DNA from: Morella rubra
Taxonomy: Eukaryota; Streptophyta; Magnoliopsida; Fagales; Myricaceae
Direction of reading: 5' to 3'
Length of the DNA stretch: 64,000 nt
Assembly (NCBI GenBank): GCA_003952965.2
Contig: CM025849.1
Coordinates: forward strand, 27,638,272-27,702,271
The first letter of the stretch is position 1; the number at the start of each line of letters is the position of its first letter. The notes beneath the pieces were generated by a model. That model was given only the letters and a program-made list of their open reading frames with translations, searched no databases and was not told the DNA's origin. This document shows, one piece after another, positions 33,265 through 44,576 of this stretch. The position numbers were made by a program, and so were the translations under genes.

Positions 33265-36200
33265 CCAGTGGGCCTTATGCTCCCCTAATACTTCAAGGAA
33301 ATTCGAAACCCACGTTCGGATCTTGAGTACTAGGATATGAGGGTAGAAATCGTAGGTTAACTCGTCCTCGAATAGCTTCATTCTTCAATACCCAAGTCGC
33401 CAAGCATTGCAAAAACAACATAAGAGAAAAAGGGTGAGTCCTATTGACTCAGTAAGGTGGGGGTGGGGAAACATGATCAAACAAATATTGTGCATATAAT
33501 TCTCTTAAACATGGTGTAAAACTAACTTCAAGCATACTAAGAATGAACTTGGATGAATTAAAATATGCAATGCATCACACCATCATTGGTTCCTGAGGAG
33601 TTCCCGATGTCTGCTCTGTTCACCCCCAGAGTCGGGTTGTGCGTCCCCTCCCCTTCTATGGGACTGTCCCGTGCCTCCAGCACCAGGACCCTTAACATTA
33701 CGCCTTAGCGTTCATAAAGGAGCCCACCCACTCCCTGCTGTGGGGGGTTGCACGTCTCCTAAGTGCCCGGTACCGTCACTACCATTCGGGGAATCACCTC
33801 GCAGGCTTAGGGGTTCCTCACATTTGTTTTTCCTCTTATGAATGCAATCTCATGTCCAAGCATTAAAGTACACATGTAACATTCCACCCAAACAATGTAC
33901 ACTAGTTTGCAATGAACTTGAAAGAAACATAATAGGTTTAAAGAATAATCATTGACAATTGAAACAACCATGATAATAACTAGTAAGATCTAAGACATTA
34001 AACCCCATTGAAGGCCTATTGGGCCTCCTTAGACCCTGCTGGGCCTATTCCCAAAGTATTATTGGCTTGATGCTATTTTAGGGTTATTGGGCCTAAGTCC
34101 ATTTAGGCTCCTAAACGGGCCTTGTGATTTGGGCCCTTATTTCAACTTGGTTTGAACTAAAATTTGGGCTCCCCCATCAATTTTTTGTGCTCTATCCAAC
34201 CATGTAATCATTTTCTCATTTTGGACCCTTTTTCCCTAACGAATTAGGCAAAATGTCGAATCTGCCCTCAGAGACCTCCAGGGGCATTTTTGACCTTTTC
34301 CTTCCTCATTTTGGGCTGAAATTTTTACAGGGATCCTAATATTAGACAAGGATGCTATCTTGGAAGTTTCGTGTAAAAATAAAACCTGTAGCTTAGGGTC
34401 GATTTGGGCAGCACCTATGTTTGCCTAAATGATGTTCATGCCTTTGATTGATCTATGCTTTTCGAAACTTTAGGCTAAAAACAATTTTAATCTATCAACA
34501 TAAGGGAAATCATAGAGCACATGACATATGGATTCTTCAAGAAACTTAAAGGCAAACAAAGATCATTTGCAATATCATCAAGGAACATGCATAATGCATC
34601 TTTTTCATGCTTTCAACTTTCATAACCTCTTCCTTGAGCCCATGGCTCCTTTCTTTGGCCCCATTTGGCCTTCTCTTAATCAGGGATACTTTAAAGCCTC
34701 TTGGCCATCATCATTCTCATTATTGCTCCACATTTCATATCACATATGCATGACATTGAATCATAAAATCATGTAGTGCAACATGCAACACCATAAGCCA
34801 CTTTTCTTGACCAACCCGTGGCCTATAAGGCTTCAAGCTTAGGCTTATCACCACTGCCATAGCTCATAAAACATGTCCAGAGCTCTTTTGAATAATCAAA
34901 CCAACTCAGCAAGCAATCTTATACACATGTCATAAGAAATATTCATTAAGCCTTAACATGCAAGGTGTCTAGATTTGGTTTTACTTCATGGCACCTATGA
35001 ACCTTTCTTTTTGCACAACCTTAAAACCAACATAACCCTAACATGTTCATCATTGAATCACAGCTCTATGCACACAAATATGTATGATCAATCAATACAA
35101 GAGAACATGTCATCCCTCCTCAACAAAACACAAGAACCTAAACCCTTACCTTGGTGATCTCGGGTAGCTCTTGATGTTCTCCTATTAACACAAGATCTAT
35201 TGGTTAATGACACTGAACTAGGGGCTAAGAAGAAGTGGAAATGATGATGAGGAAGTAGGAAAGAGGTGGTGCAAGGGGGTGTTCAAGGCCTTGGCCGAAA
35301 CCCCTTTGCCAACTTACCTTGGCATGGAAGTTTTTCCACCTTCCTTCTCTTCTTCTTCTCCTCTTCTCTCCTCTTCTTACTTCCTCACTCTCTCAACTCA
35401 AATTTGCCTTTACCTTGCCTCTTGGCTGCCACAAGAATTGGGTGGCTTGGCTGGAGGAGCCAAATGGCACACTTACACAAGCTAAAATCACTTCTTCAAT
35501 TGTGATTGCAAGCAAGCATGGCCGGTTGGTCCATTTTTGAATCTTACTATTCATGCATTAAGGCCAAGAACATGGGACAAGGGAAAAGGACAAAGAAAAC
35601 AAGACAAAACAAGGATTTTCTTGTGTGTGCCATGTGACCTAGGGAGGAGAGAGAGAGTGGGACCCACATGACATCAAAGTAGACTTAGGTTAGCAAAATG
35701 ATTAGCTAAGTTGTAAAGTTAATCAATGCATATGTTAGAGAAAAGAAATAGGTAATTAGTCAAGTAATTAACCGAGATTAGTGATAGAATAATCAAGATT
35801 GACACTAGGTAAAAATTTAGATGTAAACAAGAGAATAAAAAGGGAAAGAGATTAAGCATACCGAAATCCATTAGGGCAATTAGAACCGAAATAAATCATG
35901 TGTCAAGAAATCAAATCTAATACTTAGAAAATATTAAATATGAGCTAATGAAGTATACTTAGGAAAAATATCACGTGTTTAAATCAAGCAATAGGAATAC
36001 TAAGATATTAACAAGAGAATGGAAGAATTTTGTTAAACGCATAGAAACCGATAAAATAGAGAACAAAATTATTCAAATTATTCAAATAAATCTAAAAATT
36101 ATAGAGAACAAAACTCAAGTCAAATAAGAAATTTAAGCACATGAAAGTAAATCAAATAATGCAGGGAGTTAAGAATTAAAGAAAGAAAGCACATATGCAA

Positions 36201-36433
36201 TTTAAATTAAAAAGGTTAAATTAAAATACTAAAGTCACGAATTTGGAAACCAAAGAAATTAAATAGAGGAAAGAAATCCTTTAAGCAATTAATCGAATGA
36301 TAAATATTAAACAATGAACAAATTAAGAAAATAAAGTAAATACTAAGGAAAAGAACACAATTACTAAAGATATTGAAAGAAAAACCTTAACACAAGAATC
36401 TTAAAAGTAGCTTAAAAGATTAGGGGTATCACA
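33265..36433 (-). repeat. long gypsy-type LTR-like sequence
   Basis: On the minus strand the segment begins TGTGATACCCC at 36433, a start typical of Tekay/Del-type LTRs, and extends about 3.1 kb with no ORF of note. The inner part has a (GGG)TGAGTCCTATTGACTCAG motif (about 33430) and pyrimidine-rich blocks. No matching LTR or 5-bp target duplication was found, so whether this is a solo LTR or a truncated element is open. The left border is taken where Sirevirus homology stops. Confidence 0.45.
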
Positions 36434-36454
36434 TGTTTGAACCTTCGGGAGAAA

Positions 36455-36915
36455 GAACGGTGCTCGACAGCCCAACCTGTGGCACCCACGTGGTGCAGCC
36501 CCTCATGTCCACCTGTCGCTTAGTACAGGGCTCTGCGCTACGAAGCGTATATGGAAATAAGGTTGCGCCTTAGCTTTCAGCTTAAGCTTTTGCTCAATGG
36601 TAACGCTTGATCTGGCCTACAATTGGTATTAGAGCGAGGTCGCAGGTTCGAGTCTCAGGGTAGTTGCTGGGGGGGGATTGTTAGCTTTATGGGGGCCAGC
36701 AATAACCCTTTGACCCGTGTTTGTCCCTCGGGACAGAGAACGGTGCTTGACAGCCCAGCCTTTGGCACCCACGTGGTGCAACCCCTCATGTCCACCTATC
36801 GCTTAGTACAGGGCTCTGCGCTACCAAGCGTATAAGGAAATAAGGTTGCGCCATAGCTTTCAGCTGATGCTTTTGGCTCAATGGTAGCGCTTGATCTGAC
36901 CTACAAGTGGTATAT
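36455..36915 (+). repeat. tRNA-related (SINE-like) tandem dimer
   Basis: A 283-bp unit starting at 36455 repeats from 36738. Each has a Pol III A-box-like word (TGCTCAATGG at 36591; GGCTCAATGG in the second) and the first has a B-box-like GGTTCGAGTCT at 36645-36655, 45 bp downstream. The second copy loses its B box where the LTR at 36916 begins. It also contains TGGTATTAGAGC, resembling a Met-tRNA primer site, so an LTR-derived origin is the alternative. Confidence 0.45.
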
Positions 36916-38206
36916 TGTTGGCTTTGTTCACAATCGATATTTTTGATGATTTCAATAAACGAATTAAGTTTACAAAATAGACATCTTAAAAAACAAATAC
37001 ATTTTTATCAAAGAGCAAAAGACATGAAGATTAAAGATCAAGAAGATGCAAGGTGCTCAAAAGTGAAGATTCAAGACCTTAGGGTACAACTGTGTAACTC
37101 TTAGTTTCACTTTTGACAAGGATTTGAATCACACACTGCATATCTTTCAAAACGTTTATAAACCGTTTTACCTCTTGTTTGAAAGATCAAATGTTTTTTA
37201 AATGGTTTCAAAACACCACAATCAACTCCCAAACCTTTTATATACTTATGAGAAGTTAGTCTTTAAAATCGAGTGTTTTTAAGTTGGTCAAAATTGTGGT
37301 TTTAATGAACCGGATCATGTGCTTAAGTTAAGGAGGTCGACTGGCTGGTGAAGCGGTCGACCGGTCTTCGACCACTTGTTGTAGCGGTCAACTGGTATAT
37401 CTTTTGAAATTGATCTATTGAGTTCTGACATTGTGACCGTTGGGTAACAGAAATACTGAAGCGGTCGACCGGTAAATGAAGCAGTCTACCGATACAACAG
37501 TAAAATTCCTAACGGCTAGAAATGGCTAGTTTTTTCTTGTAGCCTATATAAAGACCTTCCTATTGTCTCTAAAATTAAGAGAACAACCACATATCATTTT
37601 ACATAGCTTGAGAAATATCTTAAACCTTCCTACTCTATATTTCTAATATCATTTACACAAATTACACTTTTATCCTTGTCATTGTGTGAATCAAAGAGAT
37701 AGAGCTTTCCATTTCATATCCACTCTTTGAGAGAGTTTATTCTTTATCTTATTATCCAAAAGAGGTGATTCCTTTAGTGAGGTTGTTCACTAAAGAAGAA
37801 GCTTAGAGAGGGTATATCTTAAGCTTGGTTGGGTTGTGAGTGGTGAGCCCGAAAATCACTTGGGTTGTGAGTGTTGAGCCCGGGAAAGCACTTGTACGGT
37901 TCTCTATCACCTGGAAGCTAGAGTGTACACTATTTGGAAGATAGTGGGAAAACCTCAAGGTCGGTAAAGGAGCTTGAGGGGTGGATCTAGGCGAGTTTGC
38001 CGAACCACCTAAAAATCTCTAGTATTCTTCTCTAAACTCTACTCTTTACATTTAGCACTTATTTACTTATCGAATCAACACTTGTTTAAATATTTGTGTT
38101 AAACTAGTATTTACTTTCCAAACACAACTTTGGGGGTTAAAAGTGAAAAATTTAGAAACCCAATTCACCCCCCTTTTTGGGTTGCCTTAATCCTTGGACT
38201 TATAAT

Positions 38207-38218
38207 TGGTATCAGAGC
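38207..38218 (+). promoter_or_regulatory. primer-binding site (initiator Met tRNA)
   Basis: TGGTATCAGAGC immediately downstream of the LTR at 36916-38204, ahead of gag. Confidence 0.9.
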
Positions 38219-38257
38219 TTGGTGCTCGTTATACAAGATTTAAAAATCTTGAGTTAG

Positions 38258-39816
38258 AATGGCAACTTGAGCTTCAACACTCAAGTTGAAGGACTTTCAA
38301 CACTGAGACCACCATTCTTTAGTGGTAGTGATTATGTATATTGGAAAGTTAGGATGAGAATTTATTTTCAATCTATTGATTATGATTTATGGTTATGCAT
38401 ATTGAATGGTCCACATATTCCTACAAAGAAAGTTGGAGAGGTTGAAACCCTAAAAATGAAAATGAATATAGTGACCTAGAGCAATGAATATTCTTTATTG
38501 TGCTTTTGATTGATGTGAATTTAATAGAAAATCTTCTTGCACAAATGCTAAGAAAATTTGGCATGCTCTAGAGATTACTCATGAATGGAAAACCTTGTGA
38601 AAGAGTCCAAAATAAATATGTTTGTCCATAACTATGAGTTGTTTAAAATGAAACCGGAGGAATCCATTAGTGACATGTATACTAGATTTACCAACATTTA
38701 TAAATGCCTTGAATGCACTGTGTAAATCTTATACTAACTCGGATTTGGTGAGAAAAATCCTTAGGTCACTACCAAAGTCATGGGAAGCAAAGGTGACTGC
38801 GATTCAAGAGGCTAAAGATCTCACCAAGCTACCTCTATAAGAGCTTCTCGGATCCCTCATGACCCATGAGATCCAAATGCTTCGAAAATGAAGATGAGAG
38901 TAAGAAAAAGATGAGGATCGCTCTCAAATCTTCTATAATCGAAGATGAGGATGACGATGAGGAAGACATAGACTTGATGACTAGAAAGTTCAAGAACTTC
39001 TCAAAAGAAAGAAAGAGAAGAGAAGCCTCAAATACAGGAAAACATCTTGGAATGTTAACGATGAAAGCTCCTCCTCCTCCTCAAGAAGATGGAGAAATTG
39101 CTAACATGTGCCTCATGGCATTTGAGGATGATGATGATGAGGTATACTCTTTGGATGATGAACCTAAACTTTCTCATATTGAACTTCAAAATGCATTTGA
39201 TGAACTTCTTTGTCAATTTGAAAAACATGGTTCAAAATATACATCCTTGAAAAAGAAACTCATTTTGATCTCAAAAGAAATTGATTTATTAGAAAATGAG
39301 CGAAATACTATAAAGCTTGAAAATGATTTACTCCAAGAAAAAGCTTTAGATTTTCAAAAGGAGAAAGTTGCTTTGAACAACAAAATTGTTTCTCAAAGCA
39401 AAATCCTTGAGAAGTTCACTCAAGGAAAAATATCTTTGGATTTGATTCTTGGTAGTCAAAGATATGTCTTTGACAAAAGTGGCTTAGGCTACAAGCCTTC
39501 TATTCACCAAAAATATTTTAAGAACTATTTTTTGAAGGCTAAGTCTTTTTGTGCACCTACTCATACATGCCATTTTTGCAACAAAGATGGGCATCTAATT
39601 TTTGATTGTGCATTGAAGAAACTTGGGAGCAAGACTCTCAAGAAGACATGGGTTCCAAAAGGAACCAAGGCTAACACCGAAGGACCCAAGAAAGCTTGGG
39701 TACCAAAAATATTTTCTTCATTCTTTTATAGGATTCAAGAAGGATGGAGCAATAAAGAGTACTTGGATGAAACTTGCCTATCAAGAAGGCTTGTGACATT
39801 TGAGGACAAATGCTAA
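38258..39816 (+). pseudogene. gag: Sirevirus-like gag of pol-less element
   Basis: ATG at 38258 is followed within a few codons by a frameshift; the gag opening reads FFSGSDYVYWKVRMRI. The region 38480-38860 is broken by several stops but keeps EITHEWK-, DMYTRF- and LRSLPKSWEAK-like gag motifs. 38866-39816 is open: acidic/basic stretch (EDEDDDEEDIDL), coiled coil (about 39180-39420), and one zinc knuckle CHFCNKDGHLIFDC (about 39569-39610). It ends shortly after GPKKAWVPK, the point where pol normally follows. Nucleic-acid-binding capsid precursor in intact relatives. Confidence 0.78.
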
Positions 39817-40455
39817 GGGGAAAACCTTTGGTAATCTTCTTACATGTTAATCTTCTAAATGCAAATGTATTCATCTTGACATATTTCTTACATTTATCAA
39901 GAATAGAACATCTATGAGCAAACATTTTTCCAAAATCATGATCTTTTATGGGATTTTGTGAGCTTCAACTTTTTTGTTGAAAATGACCTTTAAATTGTAA
40001 TTGGTAGCTAAGAGGTTGGTACAAACTCACTCGGTGGGCTACTATCGTAATAGCGATGGACTCTGAGTCCCCATTGGTCATCCTCTATACCATTTCAATG
40101 AGATTGTCATTTAAAACTCCAAGTTGTCCTTTTGGATGTTCTTTTAAATGAACATGATTATTTGAGTTCTATCCATGCATTCATTTTTTGATTGACAAAG
40201 GAGGAGATTTCTTAATGTCGATATGCTTGTATTCCCTTTGATCATGTGTTGGATATTGGTAGAATGCATGTTTGGGAAAGCTATTGATGGATAATGCATG
40301 CACATATATTAATTTTTATCAAATTTTAGGTGATGCATCAATTTAAGTTTATATCCTTTGTCTTTTTGATGTGACAAAAGGGGAGAAATGTGTTGATAGT
40401 TTTGATGACTATACATTCTCCTTTTGAATTGGATTATGAATATTGGCTACATTGA

Positions 40456-43160
40456 GGTACATACTTATGTACAAATAGGTCTACAATGAGGATGAGCATC
40501 ATTGAGGTGTGACCTTAAGCAACGATGCATAAGAGTACATGCATGAACAGATCAATATATACCTTTTGGAAGTGATCACTAACGTTGAGAAGGTATTCAG
40601 GACAATTAGTTTATTTTATGCACCTGAGAGATTTATGCAAGTTTGTCTACTGTGTACTTGTGCTTTGACTGATCATTTGGTGATTGTTGTTGAAAATTCG
40701 CAAGTGCACGAAATCGTAACAAGTAATATAGTAATAAGAAAGGATGTCGAACCCACGAGGACTACTCACCTATTAACTATTGAAATTGTTCTAATTCTAA
40801 ATTATTTGAAAATCAAGACAAGTGGTGGATTTGAATTTGCAGAAACAAAATAAATAAACTTAAAAGAAATTTCACCCAAGAAGAAAACACTAAGGCATCC
40901 GACTCACCTAACCAATCAAATCCAAAACCCTAACCATGCAATCAGTCAATTATCAACCTCTTTGACGGCGAAATATTCTAATTTATCTAAGACCCCTCTC
41001 TCGAGTAGAATTAGAATTACCCAACATACAACAACCCGCGATATGTCTATGCGAATTTAGAAGCAATTGAGCACATTAAGATTAATAATATTTCTAATGA
41101 AAGCCGCACAAATCACGTTGGCACATTCCTGTCTTTCATTCAATTCATGGCATACATCATTTGAAGCTAAACTACGTGCATCATCTCTCGAGTTAACACG
41201 CACACAACAAATCATTCAACTATTGGCCAGATAATTGAAAGCATTAAACTCAATGATGTATACTTCAAAAAGAATGGTAAAAATTCGATCACATTGTAAT
41301 AAGCTTCAGAATTGTAATGGAGAGGCTACATCGTAGCCTTAGCAATAGAAATTAGTTCATAGCAAAATCAGAATAAATCAAAACTACTCTAGAATTCATA
41401 ATGAAAATTATACAAAAAGAAGAGAAGATAAAAGGATTAAGAAGTAACTATATGTAGATCGAGAATCTCAATTGTTGACAAACTCCAATTCAGCCTCCAT
41501 CTTCTTCACCTTGTTCCAAGCTTCAGATTCCTCTCCAGTGGTGAAAAACTCTCCTTTTTATCGTGCCCTAGTCGTTCTCCCCCCTCCTTCCTTCAAAACC
41601 TATTTGTTTCCTTAAAACAGGGTTCTCAAAAGGCAGTTTTTTCTCGACCTCTGACTTGATGCTCCGTTTTCACCTTTTTCTGTTCCTTTTTTGGAAAATC
41701 CCGAAACACGAAAGTTGTAGCCTTTTCTCTTAGATTTTCGTAGACACCACGATTGACCTCATTAGAGTTCTATATCAAAAGATATGCTCCAAATACCGAA
41801 GGGTGTTTCAGGAATTATTCCGAGAAAGGAAAGTTTCCTTTGTTAGTTCCAATGAATCCTTCAATTGATTTATTCCTCCTCTTGTTTCATGCGGCACACC
41901 AAAACCTAATAGATGTTTAGGTTTTCTTTAAAATAAAAACACACTTTGGCCTCACATTGTGAGCTGGACCCCAACCTCTCATTGACTTGGTGAATCCCGA
42001 AATTCTTTTGTTCCCCGCAGCTGGATTTTGAACTTCACAACGGCGTAACTAGATTTCCCGCTCTTCATAAAAGTTTTAGGCCTTTGTCTTAGCACTCCAT
42101 AGAATCAAACAAAACTGGAAACCGATGTCTGTAGCTCCTGTTACACTCGATTGATCAAACAGTATTCTGGTTTGCCTAGACCGGGCTAACTAGGGTTTTG
42201 CTTTGTTGACCTAACCCGAATTTGGCCTCTTCACATCAGCCCAATTTCACCTAATCAAACACATGTATACTGCAAAATACCAAGAATTTCTAATAATTCA
42301 GTAAATGTAAAATACCTCAAATTCTAGACAACTAAGCAAAGAAACACATACAAAATGCTCTAAATCAACACAATTATGATGATCAAATGTGTGAAATAAA
42401 TTCTCACATCAGTGATGATCTTTCGAAGTCAAATATTCTAGACAACATTGGGTCTTGTACATGATAAATACGCTTGTGTAAATGCTCAACAAGGAATCCA
42501 CCAGTCTCTTTGTGAGACAGTATATTCAGTATATCTGTATAGAGTTGTACTCGAAAAGAAATCACTGGCCATTGCATTTGCAAAAATGTTTTTCAAAATT
42601 AATATATATATTATATATTTATTTGTGAAATTGTTTTAGAAACAATTTGAGAGTCCAACGAGTTATAGATTGTGAATTAAGAATAATATGAGATAGGGAC
42701 TTAATCAGTGATATTATTCTGGTCCTATTAGCTAATGTGGAATATAGTATAGCGGAAGAATAAATAAACAAATAATTGTTAGCAAAAGGGATTTCACAAA
42801 AAAATAGTCTCACTATCTCGGGGGTTAATTGTGATATGTTAATGGATATGATCACAATTTGTAAAAGCCCATAAATTTAGAATACAAATATAAAGGAGAT
42901 AAATGAAAAAGAGTGTTTCATGGTGATCCTACGATTGAAATTTGAGATCCCTAAAGATCTCATGCATAAGCACAGAGAAGCTCTGAGTAAGCCATTTTAA
43001 ATAGCTTAGAATTTCATTAGAGAGAGAAAAGTCATTTTTCGCTAGAATAGTTCTGTCTCTAAAAATTCTCTCTCAACTTCTGTGTTCGTAGATCTGAAGG
43101 AGGTAGAACGCTTGGGCTACTTGATTTCAATGATTCAGATTTTTCGCTGCGCAATCTTAC
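40456..43160 (+). repeat. LTR-like sequence split by a solo LTR, followed by degenerate primer site
   Basis: Removing the solo LTR at 40685-42411 joins 40456-40684 to 42412-43160 into a continuous non-coding stretch. It ends just before TGGTATAAGAGC (43163-43174), one base off the Met-tRNA primer site, so it is probably a retroelement LTR. The segment 40456-40550 resembles 62550-62720. The upstream border is uncertain. Confidence 0.45.
40685..42411. repeat. solo LTR with perfect 5-bp target duplication
   Basis: 1727 bp, starts TGTTGTTGAAAA and ends CTCACATCA, flanked on both sides by GTGAT (40680-40684 and 42412-42416). Inverse-orientation relative at 57745-59541. No coding sequence. Orientation of transcription is not determined. 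Confidence 0.85.
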
Positions 43161-43174
43161 GTTGGTATAAGAGC

Positions 43175-44576
43175 TCAGATTTAGTGAAATATCACAGCTC
43201 AAGTTAGTGTTCCTTCTCCCTAACTCGCGCGTGTTCTTCGATCAAATGAGATTTGTTGCGAAGGAAAACTATTTGCGTTGTTTAATAGTCAATCCGTGCA
43301 TTATAGAATACGATTCTTAGCTTGCATGGATTTCTTGGGAGCAAAATGAGAATTGGGCAAAGTTCGAAAGAGTTTCTTGTTGTGCCCGTGTTCTCCTGGT
43401 GAAAGGAAACTGAGTTTTAATTGTTTTATGGGACTTGTATTCTCTAGAAATCGTTTCTATCCTTGCATGTTGCTTTTGCTGTGAGAAACAAGAGAAATCG
43501 AGCAAGACATATGCTCGTGGGAAGAACAAAGAGAAAATGGGTTCCTCCTTGTGTCAAGCTGCATGTGATACACCACGGGTTTTCTCTTGGACGAATTGAC
43601 CATATGTTTTCCTTTTCCTTTGAGAAAGATTTACCATGCCTTTTTTTCTTTTTTCTTTTTATCTCTAATATTGCAAGCTGTTTTCTCACCCACAAAGAGA
43701 TAAAAAATGCAGCACTTTTTTCTCCCCAAGTTTGTTTTACGGCTCATGGTTTTCTTGTGAGACAAAAAATTCAGATCTTTGTTTTGTCGAATCTCTGATG
43801 TTACATATGTGATTTTGGCTGTGATAAAAACATTCGTTGTTGCTCGATTTTTGAGAAAAATCGCACAGAGAAGGAGAGGAGATTTCTCTCGATTTCCCCC
43901 TCTCCACTACCAGTGGCAACGTCGCTTGGCCTTGGACCACACCAGGTGGGACCGGTGTGGTCCCTAGTGGCAGCAGTAGCGACTCCACGTGGCCAAGCGA
44001 GGATAACTAGAAACAGGAGAAATTGCAGCCATGTACCCAAATGGGTACACGAGGTGAGTGTTCTAGCCACCCACGGCCACAATAGGCTGTAGGTTGGCCG
44101 GCACTTGGCCGACTTGGGGACGAGATCCCTAGGTTAGCTTTTTGGGTAAAAGTGCCCTACCCGACCCATTTTTGTTTCTTTTAAAGGGATGGGATACTAT
44201 TTCATGGTTTGGGCTGAAGTTTTCATTTAAATAGGGGTCTGTTTATATGTTTAAGCTATACCAAGTTAATTTTTAATAAAAATGGGCCTGGCCCAAGTTT
44301 TGAGCCCAAACATATTTTAATTTTCTAAAAAAAAAAAGGAGTGGAGAGGTCGTGGGCTGCAAGGGTCGAACGGGCCTGGCCCAAAAGGCCAGCCCGTGAC
44401 CCTATGGGCAACCCATGGCAGATTGGTTATGGGCCATGGGTGTGACCCAATGGGGTCCGGCCCTTAAGGGGCAGCTGGATCGAGTTGGACCCGTATCCAG
44501 CGCCTGAACTTTTAGGGCTAAGAGTCTTGGTTGGATTCCGACCCATGGGTAAACGGTAACCCGATTTGACCACTTA
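43175..44576 (+). other. non-coding leader-like sequence after primer site
   Basis: No ORF with recognisable domain. Contains a GGTGGGACC/GGTGTGGTCC-rich block (43920-43990) and GGGCCTGGCCC palindromes (44283 and 44371), common in spacer parts of plant retroelements. Ends abruptly where gypsy RT begins. Confidence 0.45.

Larger units (their letters stand above)
36916..40455 (+). mobile_element. Sirevirus-like element with gag but no pol (TR-GAG-like)
   Basis: LTR from 36916 (TGTTGGC) to about 38204, primer site at 38207, gag 38258-39816, then directly a 3' untranslated region homologous to that at 32709-33264. Protease, integrase, RT and RNase H are absent, and the 3' LTR is missing at about 40455. 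It is either an internally deleted Sirevirus or a member of a non-autonomous gag-only group. It lies in inverted orientation to the related remnant at 31866-33264. Confidence 0.7.

Noticed and set aside
35266-35540. Three overlapping Leu/Ser-rich ORFs
   Set aside because: Pyrimidine-rich LTR-like sequence gives them; frames are unrelated to one another and no domain is seen.
36601-36660. Possible functional tRNA gene
   Set aside because: A- and B-box-like words are present but no complete cloverleaf or acceptor stem was found; better read as tRNA-related repeat.
43463-44082. Several ORFs of 80-110 codons on both strands
   Set aside because: No motif, signal or family resemblance; non-coding leader-like retroelement sequence.
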